From CAYPXN01 sp964470915 (GTDB taxonomy: Bacteria > UBA10199 > JADFYH01), in the NCBI GenBank assembly GCA_964470915.1, contig CAYYEM010000037.1, positions 1 through 15,705 of the forward strand: a DNA stretch of 15,705 nt. Direction: 5' to 3'. Made by a program: the position numbers and the translations under genes. The number at the start of each line of letters is the position of its first letter. Within the stretch, counting starts at the first letter, position 1. Positions 5,719-13,709 of the stretch are shown in pieces. The notes beneath the pieces were generated by a model. It saw nothing but the letters and a program-made list of their open reading frames with translations. It was not told the DNA's origin and did not search any database.

Positions 5719-7547
5719 TGTGTGGAATTGTTGGATATGTGGGTGACAAACAAGCTTCCGAAATTATTTTAGATGGACTGACTCGCCTGGAGTATCGCGG
5801 TTACGATTCCGCGGGAATTGCTATTTTGCACGAAGGGAAGATAGAAATTGCTCGAGCAGAAGGTAAATTAAAAAATCTTAAAAATCTTCTACAGCAAAAA
5901 CCTATTTCAGGATGCATGGGAATGGGGCATACGCGCTGGGCGACTCACGGTAAACCATCGGAAATGAATGCGCATCCGCATCGCTCTGGAAAAGTGGCAG
6001 TGGTTCATAATGGTATTATCGAAAACTATTTGGAGTTGAGAAAAGAATTACAATCAAAAGGTAGACGTTTTGTTTCGGATACGGATACCGAAATTTCTGC
6101 ACATCTTGTCGATGAAGAACTCTCTAGAAAAAACAATACCCTCAAAGCTCTTCAAAACACCCTCAAAAAAATTAAAGGATCTTATGCTTTGGTCATTTTG
6201 AATGAAACAGATCCGGATCATTTGTATGTGGCGCGACATCAAAGCCCTTTGGTGATTGGTTTAGGAAAGGGAGAAAATTTTGTTGCGAGTGATGTTCCTG
6301 CTTTGCTTCCTTATACTCGAAAAGTGATTTTTCTGGAGGATGGGGATGTCGCCGTGCTCAGTAAAAAAAGCGTAGAGATTTTTGATTTGAAGGGAAAAAA
6401 GGTAGAGCGTGAAGTGCGGGAAATTACTTGGTCCCTTTCTCAGGCTGAAAAAGGGGGCTATAAACATTTCATGCTCAAGGAGATATTTGAAACTCCTCGT
6501 GCTTTCATTGACACATTCAGAGGGAGAGCTAATAAAACGTCAGGCGATTTTTTCTTAAAAGGCTCCGAGAAAATATTTTCAAAGAAAAATTTGTTTAACA
6601 AAATTTATCTGGTGGCCTGTGGCACCAGTTATCATGCTGCTTTGCTTGGAAAATTTTATTTGGAAAAGTTTGTAGGCGTGCCAGTGATTGTGGATGTGGC
6701 GAGTGAATTTCGATATCGACAATCCCCTGTAGATTCTAAAACTCTTTTAATTGCTATTTCTCAATCAGGTGAAACCGCGGATACCTTAGTCACCGTAAAA
6801 AATGCAAAAGCCCAAGGCGCTAAAGTTTATTCGATTTGTAATGTTGTGGATTCAAGTATTGCCCGCGAATCTCATGCCGTTTGCTATACCTATGCAGGCC
6901 CTGAAATTGGTGTGGCAGCAACCAAAACTTTTATCACTCAAATGGAAGCCCTTTTATTAGTTGCCTTGGATTGGGCAAGAAAATTGGGAACTCTCAAGAA
7001 AAATGAAGCAATTGAGTTGATCGAAGAAATTTCAACGCTCCCTCAGAAAATGGAAGAAATTTTAAAACAAAAACAGGTGATTGATAAAGTCGCGATGCGA
7101 TATGCCCGTTCGAATTATTTTTTATTTATTGGAAGAGGCTATCAGTTTCCTATTGCCCTCGAAGGGGCTCTTAAGTTGAAAGAAATATCTTACATTAACG
7201 CAGAAGGCTATGCCGCAGGTGAGTTAAAGCATGGTCCTATTGCGATGATAGATCATGGAACACCTGTAGTTGCTCTGCTTCCAAAAGATGCTAGTTATGA
7301 AAAAACATTTTCGAATGTAGAAGAAGTCATTGCTCGAGATGCGGATGTATTGGCAATTGCCAGTGAAGGAGATAAGTTAATTGAGCAAAAAGCCGATAGT
7401 GTTTTATTTGTTCCTGAAACTAATCCACTTTTTTATCCTTTGCTGACGGTGATTCCTTTGCAACTTCTTGCCTACGAAATCGCAAATACAAGAGGGCATG
7501 ATGTAGACCAACCGAGAAATCTTGCCAAAAGTGTTACGGTGGAGTGA
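5718..7547 (+). CDS. glmS: Glutamine-fructose-6-phosphate aminotransferase (isomerizing)
   Basis: First committed step of amino-sugar synthesis: fructose-6-phosphate plus glutamine give glucosamine-6-phosphate. The 609 residues match the family. Cys2 of MCGIVGYVG is the glutaminase nucleophile, exposed once the initiator Met is removed; RLEYRGYDSAGIA, GMGHTRWATHG and VVHNGIIENY complete the N-terminal Ntn domain. The first SIS domain begins with VACGTSYHAA (around 299) and has SQSGETADT (348-356). The second has GRGYQFPIALEGALKLKE and EGYAAGELKHGPIA (496 on). The C-terminus DQPRNLAKSVTVE is diagnostic. It starts on the last base of the glmU stop codon, so there is no room for the leader ribozyme that controls glmS in Firmicutes. 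Confidence 0.98.
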   Translation: MCGIVGYVGDKQASEIILDGLTRLEYRGYDSAGIAILHEGKIEIARAEGKLKNLKNLLQQKPISGCMGMGHTRWATHGKPSEMNAHPHRSGKVAVVHNGIIENYLELRKELQSKGRRFVSDTDTEISAHLVDEELSRKNNTLKALQNTLKKIKGSYALVILNETDPDHLYVARHQSPLVIGLGKGENFVASDVPALLPYTRKVIFLEDGDVAVLSKKSVEIFDLKGKKVEREVREITWSLSQAEKGGYKHFMLKEIFETPRAFIDTFRGRANKTSGDFFLKGSEKIFSKKNLFNKIYLVACGTSYHAALLGKFYLEKFVGVPVIVDVASEFRYRQSPVDSKTLLIAISQSGETADTLVTVKNAKAQGAKVYSICNVVDSSIARESHAVCYTYAGPEIGVAATKTFITQMEALLLVALDWARKLGTLKKNEAIELIEEISTLPQKMEEILKQKQVIDKVAMRYARSNYFLFIGRGYQFPIALEGALKLKEISYINAEGYAAGELKHGPIAMIDHGTPVVALLPKDASYEKTFSNVEEVIARDADVLAIASEGDKLIEQKADSVLFVPETNPLFYPLLTVIPLQLLAYEIANTRGHDVDQPRNLAKSVTVE

Positions 7548-7549
7548 AA

Positions 7550-9721
7550 ATGTCAAATTCTCTCCTCGACAAACTCAACCCTCCTCAACGTGAAGCTGTT
7601 TTGCATTCAGAAGGTCCATTGCTCATCTTTGCCGGAGCAGGGTCCGGAAAAACAAGGGTGCTCACACATCGAATTGCACATCTGATTCAAAATTGTGGAG
7701 TGAGTCCTTGGTCTATTTTTGCAGTCACTTTTACCAATAAAGCTGCGGGAGAAATGAAAGAGCGTATTAGCAAGTTGTTAGGAGCTCGTGCTGACGATGT
7801 TTGGATTTCAACTTTCCATTCAGCTGGCGTGAAAATACTCCGACGACATCCGGAAAAAGCAGGCTTGGGTCCTTTTTTTACGATCTTTGACGATAGTGAC
7901 CAAATGACTTTAATCAAAGAAGCGTTAGATGTTTTGCAAATTAATCCAAAACTTTTCAACCCGCGTGCCATTGCTGGGAAAATCAATGCTGCTAAAAATG
8001 AACTGATCACAGCAGGAGAGTTTGCTTTGCAAGCAACTGATTTTTTTGATGAAAAAGTTGCCAAAGTTTATGTGTGGTATCAGGAAGCTTTACATAAGAA
8101 TAATGCGGTTGATTTTGGCGATTTGCTTTTGCTTCCTGTGAAGATGTTTGAACAGCATCCTGAAATCTTAAAACTCTATCAGGATCGTTTAAAATATTTT
8201 CTGGTCGATGAATATCAGGATACCAATCATGCCCAGTATCAGCTGATGAAATTGCTTTCTCAAACTTCCCAAAATCTTTGTGTCGTGGGGGATGATGATC
8301 AATCAATTTATCGATGGCGAGGGGCGGATATTCAAAACATTTTAGATTTTGAAGTCGATTTTCCAGCTGCGAAAGTTATCAAGTTGGAGCAAAATTACCG
8401 ATCCACCCAAAATATTATTCAAGCTGCAGGAGAGGTAGTAAGCAAAATTGAAAATCGGAGAGCCAAAAAGCTTTGGACCGAAAATGAAGCGGGAGACCCC
8501 ATTCTTCATTACACGGCTTCCCACGAAAAATCTGAAGCGGCTTTTGTAGTTCGAGAAATCCGGAATGTGGTCGATTCTTCCGATGTGACTTATGCGGATT
8601 GCGCTGTTTTTTATCGTACTAATGCTCAATCGCGCGTTCTTGAAGATGAGCTGCGCCGGCATAATATTCCTTACATTATTGTAGGAGGAACTCGCTTCTA
8701 CGATCGTATGGAAGTGAAAGATATGTTGGCTTACCTTTATGTAATCGCAAATCCTGCTGATAGTTTGCATCTCAAACGTATTATTAACGTGCCAGGTAGA
8801 GGGGTTGGAAAAACCAGTGTTGAAAAACTCGAAGCTTTTGCGAACCAAAATAATATTTCACTTTTTGATTCTCTAACTCAGGCCTCTTCTGCTGGCATTG
8901 CAGCTAAAACTTCTCAAGCCATTCGAACTTTTTCAGGTCTTCTCGAAAGATTGAAGACAGGCCTTTTAAATCAAAAGTTATCTGAGTGGGTAAAGTCAGT
9001 TATGGAAGAAACAGGATATTTAAAAGATTTAGAAAATGAAAAAACTCTCGAAGCAGAAGATCGAATTGAAAACCTTGAAGAACTCGTAAGTGTGGTAGCA
9101 GATTATGAAAACTCAACTTCAGAACCTAGCTTGGGTGGTTTTTTAGAGCAGATTACTCTTGCCAGTGGGGTGGATTCTTTAGCAGGCGAAAAGGGTGTTT
9201 TGCCTTTAATGACCTTGCATTTAGCGAAAGGTTTGGAGTTTGATTATGTTTTTATGATGGGCTTGGAAGAGGGTTTGTTTCCTCATACTCGATCTTTTGA
9301 AAGTCCTGAGGAAATGGATGAAGAACGTCGGCTCATGTATGTAGGAATGACTCGAGCTCGTAAAAAACTCTTTCTCAGTCATGCGCTTCAGCGAAGTTTG
9401 TATGGCAATGAACAGTGGAATTTGCCCTCACGCTTTTTAGAAGACATTCCTTCAGAACTTCTTGAGAAAAAGGAGGAAAAAAAAGCAGTTTCAAATTCTC
9501 TGCACTTTACAGAAAATGTACAAAACTTCATTCTTCCTCAAGTAGAAACAGATTCTGGTAACCCCTATAAAATTGGTCGAAAAGTAAAGCATCCCACCTT
9601 TGGAATGGGGACTATTCAAAATTGCGAAGGCAATGCAGAGGATCGAAAAATTACAATTCAATTCCAGGATGGCCAACTAAAACGATTAGTAGCCAAGTAT
9701 TGTAACTTGCAGTTGATGTGA
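7550..9721 (+). CDS. UvrD/PcrA-type superfamily 1A DNA helicase
   Basis: A 3'-5' ATP-dependent DNA helicase for nucleotide-excision and mismatch repair and removal of blocked replication or transcription complexes. All superfamily 1A motifs are visible: Q motif LNPPQREAV (9-17), Walker A AGAGSGKT (28-35), TFTNKAAGEM, motif II VDEYQDTN (219-226), motif III GDDDQSIYRWRGAD (247 on), YRTNAQSRVLE, motif V TLHLAKGLEF (555-564) and motif VI YVGMTRARKKL (597 on). The C-terminal IGRKVKHPTFGMGTI resembles the Tudor-like domain of PcrA that contacts RNA polymerase. UvrD and PcrA cannot be told apart here. I chose ATG 7550, five bases after GGAG, over the in-frame GTG at 7544. The ribosome-binding site lies inside the end of glmS, so expression is probably coupled to it. 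Confidence 0.95.
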   Translation: MSNSLLDKLNPPQREAVLHSEGPLLIFAGAGSGKTRVLTHRIAHLIQNCGVSPWSIFAVTFTNKAAGEMKERISKLLGARADDVWISTFHSAGVKILRRHPEKAGLGPFFTIFDDSDQMTLIKEALDVLQINPKLFNPRAIAGKINAAKNELITAGEFALQATDFFDEKVAKVYVWYQEALHKNNAVDFGDLLLLPVKMFEQHPEILKLYQDRLKYFLVDEYQDTNHAQYQLMKLLSQTSQNLCVVGDDDQSIYRWRGADIQNILDFEVDFPAAKVIKLEQNYRSTQNIIQAAGEVVSKIENRRAKKLWTENEAGDPILHYTASHEKSEAAFVVREIRNVVDSSDVTYADCAVFYRTNAQSRVLEDELRRHNIPYIIVGGTRFYDRMEVKDMLAYLYVIANPADSLHLKRIINVPGRGVGKTSVEKLEAFANQNNISLFDSLTQASSAGIAAKTSQAIRTFSGLLERLKTGLLNQKLSEWVKSVMEETGYLKDLENEKTLEAEDRIENLEELVSVVADYENSTSEPSLGGFLEQITLASGVDSLAGEKGVLPLMTLHLAKGLEFDYVFMMGLEEGLFPHTRSFESPEEMDEERRLMYVGMTRARKKLFLSHALQRSLYGNEQWNLPSRFLEDIPSELLEKKEEKKAVSNSLHFTENVQNFILPQVETDSGNPYKIGRKVKHPTFGMGTIQNCEGNAEDRKITIQFQDGQLKRLVAKYCNLQLM

Positions 9722-9812
9722 GTTTGAGAAAATTTTAAAAAAAACTAGCAACACTTTTCTTGGCTTTTCGAAGTAAAGAACATCTATAAAAATGGAAGGA
9801 GAGGGACACACT

Positions 9813-12122
9813 ATGAGAAGTTCTTTTTTGGAACGTCGTATACTTTTAAATACATCCACTACACTTAGTTCTACACAGTTACAAATTGATGCTGTGATGA
9901 AAACCTTCAGCGAAGAGGTTGCAAATCCATTAAGTATTGCTGCTATGGTTGGAGGTGGATTTGCTTTTCGTGGAACGAATCTTCTATTTTCTCGCCTTGC
10001 TTCTCCTTTGCTCACTGAAAGTGGAGTGCTCACACGAACTCTGGCTCAAACAACAATTCGAGGTTTGTCCCTAGGAGCAGAAGTAGCAACATTTAGAAAC
10101 ATTTCTCATGGGTCCTCGCATGTATTTGAAGGGAAAGGTTTTGCCACCGATTATTTAAGTTTTGGAATTTTAAAAGGAGTGGGTCATGTTGCTCGAGGAA
10201 GCAGTCCTGTGATGACTCACTTCTTGCAATCGACGGGAATGGTGGCTGGGCAAAATCTTGCTTATGGATTTGGTTTTGCTATTCAGCCTCAAGGAAGTCT
10301 TATTGAACAATTAGCCTACGCTGAAGCTACTAATATTAAACTCGGACTTGGAATGAGTTTGGTAGGGATAGCAGCTCCTGGCTTCTCTCGTTTTGAAAGA
10401 TCTATGGATTTGCAAAGTTCAGTATTGTCTTTCCGCTCAAGCCCCCGTTTATTTTCTCGATCAATTGAATCTGCTCAAGTCTTACCTGTCATGGGATCTC
10501 AAGGTATATCTGATAATACAAGGGTGAATGGACCAGTGTTGGAAGTTTTAGGAAGGGATACTGCGACTACGAATGTGCCAAAGCAAGGATTCATGGGTCG
10601 CATGGAAAATCCAGCAAATGGTTTTACATCTTTTGTGATGCCAGATGGAACTCAGGTCGTGTGGTTAGGGTCGCCTGATGCATATCCTGGAATTTTAGGG
10701 GAACGTCTTGCCCATACCTGGAACAATGCTTTAGGAACAGTTTTGGTTGCAAATCCAAAAGCTGATGCCTTGGGTTTGATTGTTATGCATGGTGCGATGA
10801 AAAATCATTGGGCTCCAGATGCACAAGAGGGTGGAGTCCTATGGAGAGGTTTAGGTGGAATGATGGCATTTCCCAAATCGGTGCCACCTTCCCGCGAATT
10901 GGTTCCGCTCTTGGGCGCTTTGGGAGTTCCGCATACTGGGGAAGGTTTTAGAATTGAAACTTTGAGTCCCGAGCAGCAAGCTTGGGTTAATCTATTGGGT
11001 GCAGCTGAAAAAACAAATGGTAAAGCTATGGGGATGACACCCAAGTGGCAATTTATCGATCAAGCTCTAGAAGGGGTTGGTATTCCAGCACGTACTGGAT
11101 TGGGCGGAATGAAATCGGTTGTCTTACATGCGCCAAATGATTCAGCAAAAGAACAAGCAGTTCGTATGATGGGTCGGGTAGCGAATACTTTAGGAATATA
11201 TATCAGTGGGGGGGATGAAGGAACAGCCCGAGGTCCTTGGACAGATATGTTTGCAGAAGAAGCTCCTATGAATATGGCGGGTTCCAAGAATTCTCATTTC
11301 TTGGTTCGAGGACAATACCCTTCTGCTCATACGGCGAGAGGGGTGTTTTCAGGAATTAAAAATTATATTGAGTTTACAGACGCAACGATTGATCAGAACC
11401 CCATTTTCTTTCAGGGTGCAGGAGGCGTAGGTCGCAATGTCATCGAGTTTGCTCTGCAAGAAGGTTATAAAATTGGAGGGGTAACAGAAATTATTGCGAG
11501 TGATCTGGTAGCTGTGCGTGAATTGGCTGTGAAAGCTGGACATCAGGATGTGCCCTTTATTTGGGATCGTCAATCTGCACGAGAAGCTTTGGATGCTGCA
11601 ACATTTGCTAAGCAAGAAAAAATTGCGGAGGAAGCTGGCTTGTTAGTCGCGGATGGATTAGTAGGGGCTGTACGTCTGGCACATCAAAGGTTAGGTTCAA
11701 ACATTCCTGTCTTATCGCTCAACGCTACTTCCCATCAGGTTTCCATCGACAATTTGCAAGCTTTTCAAGAGGTAGGAATTCAAGCAGTGATTGGAGGAGC
11801 AAACAATATGCTCGAGCTCGATGCGCATGGCTCTTATCTTCCTGCAGCACAACGAGCTTTGGATCTTGGAATTTTTGTGCCGAATGATTCAGCTTTGAAT
11901 CGCATGGGAGCAACCATTGTATTAGCGAATGCACTAGGTATTAATGAGCAACAGGCAGGTCAGTTAGCAGAATATGTAGGGGCTTATTCACGTAGAGAAC
12001 ATCAATATGGTTTTTTAAGAGGTATTCCTCCTCAGCTCTATAGTGACAAAAGTGCCTGGAGATCTTGGAACGATTTATTGGATCAAGGTAGAGCAATCGG
12101 TGGGCGATCGAATATTCCTTAA
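9813..12122 (+). CDS. Unknown N-terminal module fused to a Glu/Leu/Phe/Val dehydrogenase-like region (769 residues)
   Basis: Residues about 430-720 follow the amino-acid dehydrogenase family by eye. GGMKS holds a Lys (434) where the family has its catalytic lysine. GGDEGT holds Asp468 at the place of the catalytic aspartate. Also seen are HTARGVFSGIKNYIE, the dinucleotide-binding GAGGVG (535-540) with Asp564 ending the next strand (favouring NAD), GGANNML (Asn664/665) and LNRMG (Asn696). These enzymes oxidatively deaminate amino acids. The usual second lysine, 12 residues before Lys434, appears to be Val, so activity is uncertain. Residues 1 to about 200 are Gly/Ser/Ala-rich with mildly hydrophobic helices (NPLSIAAMVGGGFAFRG, LGLGMSLVGIAAPGF), have no clear signal peptide, and I do not recognise them. 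Family enzymes are usually 350-450 residues, so the extension is exceptional. I chose ATG 9813, preceded by GGAGAGGG; ATG 9792 has no such site. The stop overlaps the receiver gene. Confidence 0.8.
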   Translation: MRSSFLERRILLNTSTTLSSTQLQIDAVMKTFSEEVANPLSIAAMVGGGFAFRGTNLLFSRLASPLLTESGVLTRTLAQTTIRGLSLGAEVATFRNISHGSSHVFEGKGFATDYLSFGILKGVGHVARGSSPVMTHFLQSTGMVAGQNLAYGFGFAIQPQGSLIEQLAYAEATNIKLGLGMSLVGIAAPGFSRFERSMDLQSSVLSFRSSPRLFSRSIESAQVLPVMGSQGISDNTRVNGPVLEVLGRDTATTNVPKQGFMGRMENPANGFTSFVMPDGTQVVWLGSPDAYPGILGERLAHTWNNALGTVLVANPKADALGLIVMHGAMKNHWAPDAQEGGVLWRGLGGMMAFPKSVPPSRELVPLLGALGVPHTGEGFRIETLSPEQQAWVNLLGAAEKTNGKAMGMTPKWQFIDQALEGVGIPARTGLGGMKSVVLHAPNDSAKEQAVRMMGRVANTLGIYISGGDEGTARGPWTDMFAEEAPMNMAGSKNSHFLVRGQYPSAHTARGVFSGIKNYIEFTDATIDQNPIFFQGAGGVGRNVIEFALQEGYKIGGVTEIIASDLVAVRELAVKAGHQDVPFIWDRQSAREALDAATFAKQEKIAEEAGLLVADGLVGAVRLAHQRLGSNIPVLSLNATSHQVSIDNLQAFQEVGIQAVIGGANNMLELDAHGSYLPAAQRALDLGIFVPNDSALNRMGATIVLANALGINEQQAGQLAEYVGAYSRREHQYGFLRGIPPQLYSDKSAWRSWNDLLDQGRAIGGRSNIP

Positions 12123-12413
12123 AAACTCCACACAAACACAGACCCCTGGAATTTTCCATGATTTTGATTGATGGGGGTTTTGTTGATCAGGTTGTGAATG
12201 AAGGACTGTATGTTGAAAATATTGGAATAAGGTTTTTGGATCACCTCAAATTTCTCGAAAAGATGAGTATATTTTTCAAGCAGGTCAGCTTTTCCTGTAG
12301 TGAATAAGATTTTTACTGTGGGAGAAATTAGTTTAATTTCAAGAGCTAATTCAGCTCCATTCATTTCAGGCATTTCGAAATCAGTGAGTAATATGTCGAC
12401 ACCTCGATATTCC
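12119..12413 (-). CDS. Response-regulator receiver domain (5' part lost in the gap)
   Basis: The visible C-terminal ~98 residues carry a CheY-like receiver: VDILLTDFEMPEMNG contains the phospho-acceptor Asp (codon at 12382-12380), ILFTTG the switch Thr/Ser position, and VIQKPYS the conserved Lys-Pro pair. The domain is followed only by a short tail ending FVWSF, with no DNA-binding output. It is therefore either a stand-alone receiver or the last domain of a hybrid histidine kinase whose remainder lies in the 100-N gap. The piece beyond the gap does not read as receiver N-terminus, so the true start is unknown. The stop codon overlaps that of the convergent fusion gene. Confidence 0.8.
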
Positions 12414-12513
12414 NNNNNNNNNNNNNNNNNNNNNNNNNNNNNNNNNNNNNNNNNNNNNNNNNNNNNNNNNNNNNNNNNNNNNNNNNNNNNNNNNNNNNNN
12501 NNNNNNNNNNNNN
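12414..12513. other. Assembly gap of 100 N in the receiver-domain gene
   Basis: Exactly 100 N, the same length as the first gap, hence a placeholder. A receiver domain needs about 45 residues before its phospho-acceptor loop, and the minus-strand sequence right of the gap shows none of the expected DD motif. The missing part therefore includes at least the domain's N-terminus and may hide a whole kinase. Confidence 0.95.
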
Positions 12514-12574
12514 CATATTTTTTCAGGCAAACTTTTACATATTTTTTCAATTTTAAAGTTTTTAAAGGGAATTC

Positions 12575-12580
12575 ATTATA
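12575..12580 (-). promoter_or_regulatory. Candidate -10 box (TATAAT) for the receiver gene
   Basis: A perfect minus-strand TATAAT lies 60 bases before the gap, in a spot where a promoter for the receiver gene is expected. The -35 is poor (TTTTGA at 16-base spacing). If real, the gene's start codon lies between about 12565 and the gap, for example the ATG at 12516 or a TTG at 12550, neither with a good ribosome-binding site. Confidence 0.3.
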
Positions 12581-12598
12581 GAAATGTTAAATAAAATC

Positions 12599-12619
12599 AA
12601 AAGGCACCGCGTGCTTTTT
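12599..12619. terminator. Hairpin with flanking A and T tracts between divergent genes
   Basis: AAAAGGCAC and GTGCTTTTT pair across a CGC loop with one G/T pair, giving a nine-pair stem with a terminal T run. It looks like a bidirectional Rho-independent terminator, but no known gene ends just before it on either strand. It may therefore be an attenuator or leader hairpin for the downstream methyltransferase, or the end of a transcript hidden in the gap. Confidence 0.4.
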
Positions 12620-12647
12620 GACATCAGTGGGTTAAAAATTACCTTTT

Positions 12648-13709
12648 ATGAAAGAAAATAAAACAATTCATGCTAAGGAAAGTCCTTTGTGTTCTGTGTT
12701 TGGTCAGTGTGGGGGCTGTTTATATCAAGATATTTCCTATGAGCTTGAGTTAGTGAAAAAGGAAGAATGGCTTTGTGAAAGAATGATAAAGGAGTTAAAT
12801 CTTGAAAAGATGGTCTTTAAAAAAATTGTCGCTTCTCCCCAAGAATATCATTATCGACATCGTTTAGATCTTGGACTTCGAAAAATCAAAAGTGGTGAAG
12901 TATTGATAGGTTTTGTTAATCCTCAGGAAAGAAAGCTGATTGAAATTAATGAATGTAGCATTGCTAAAAAAGAAGTTTCTGATTTCATTCCTCGTTTAAG
13001 AGAGGAAGCAAAGGCTGTTTTGCCTGCCGATTATCGACGCGCAAATTTAACTGTAAAAACAGGGGATGATGGAAGGGTTTTGTGGGGCGGCATTGGACGG
13101 CGCTCACATCAGCTTCAGGAAAAAGATTATTTGTGGACAGAAATTGAAGGGAAAAGAATACATTATTCTTTAGATAATTTTTTTCAAGCAAACCATTATA
13201 TTTTACCACGCTTGTTTGAGGTTTTAAAAAAAGAAGTGAGTTGGAATCAAAATACCGTTTTTTTTGATCTGTATGGTGGGGTGGGTTTGTTTTCACTTGT
13301 GCTTGCACCGTTAGTAAAAAAAGTTTTGTTGATAGAAGAAAGTGCTCCTTCGATTGAAATGGCTCATTTTAATGTAAAGTATTTGGGCTACACTCACTTT
13401 GAAATTTTAAAATCAAGTGTGGAAAGCTGCTTGGCAGATTTGCTTCATCAATATCAAGGTGATGCTTGTGTGGCAATGGTAGATCCCCCTCGTAAGGGTC
13501 TTGCCCCAGCCGCGAGAGAAGCTTTAATGAATGCTAAAAATCTCAAACAGTTGCTTTATTTATCCTGTAATCCTGAAAGTTTGATTGAAGATCTCAAGGG
13601 CTTTCTAAAAGCGGGGTGGAATATTGAACAAGTCATCCCTTTTGATTTTTTTCCAAAGACGAAACATCTGGAGGTTTTAGTTCAAATTAAAATGCCTGAA
13701 AGGCATTAA
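12648..13709 (+). CDS. RlmD/RumA-like 23S rRNA (uracil-5-)-methyltransferase
   Basis: A TrmA-family enzyme that places a methyl group on C5 of a uridine in RNA using S-adenosylmethionine. An Fe-S cluster is predicted from Cys15, Cys21 and Cys24 (C-x5-C-x2-C in LCSVFGQCGGC) plus Cys103 in NECSI, as in RlmD. The SAM-binding motif is DLYGGVG (207-213), followed by DPPRKGL (279 on), the catalytic Cys307 in YLSCNPE, and the closing HLEVLV with the expected catalytic Glu. NFFQANH carries the uracil-contacting Gln. The protein lacks the N-terminal TRAM RNA-binding domain and is 353 residues, against about 430 for E. coli RlmD. Whether the target is U1939, U747 or a tRNA cannot be told from sequence. 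There is no recognisable ribosome-binding site before the ATG; an upstream in-frame TAA excludes an earlier start. Confidence 0.9.
   Translation: MKENKTIHAKESPLCSVFGQCGGCLYQDISYELELVKKEEWLCERMIKELNLEKMVFKKIVASPQEYHYRHRLDLGLRKIKSGEVLIGFVNPQERKLIEINECSIAKKEVSDFIPRLREEAKAVLPADYRRANLTVKTGDDGRVLWGGIGRRSHQLQEKDYLWTEIEGKRIHYSLDNFFQANHYILPRLFEVLKKEVSWNQNTVFFDLYGGVGLFSLVLAPLVKKVLLIEESAPSIEMAHFNVKYLGYTHFEILKSSVESCLADLLHQYQGDACVAMVDPPRKGLAPAAREALMNAKNLKQLLYLSCNPESLIEDLKGFLKAGWNIEQVIPFDFFPKTKHLEVLVQIKMPERH
13691..13707 (-). terminator. Possible weak terminator for the 168-residue gene
   Basis: AATGCCT and AGGCATT pair around a GAA loop, a perfect seven-pair stem lying in the last codons of the methyltransferase gene. 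On the minus strand the stem is followed by TTTTAATTT, enough T for a weak Rho-independent terminator of the convergent gene. On the plus strand no T run follows. Confidence 0.35.

Noticed and set aside
5700..5720. A glmS ribozyme or leader switch before glmS
   Set aside because: glmS begins on the last base of the glmU stop codon, so there is no leader in which a ribozyme could lie.
9722..9812. A sigma-54 promoter at TTGGCTTTTCGAAG before the fusion gene
   Set aside because: The GG is not followed by GC ten bases later, so the invariant -12 element is missing.
12514..12550. Peptide MKKYVKVCLKKY as the N-terminus of the receiver protein
   Set aside because: It starts from a TTG without a ribosome-binding site, does not resemble a receiver N-terminus, and its frame with the rest depends on an arbitrary N run.
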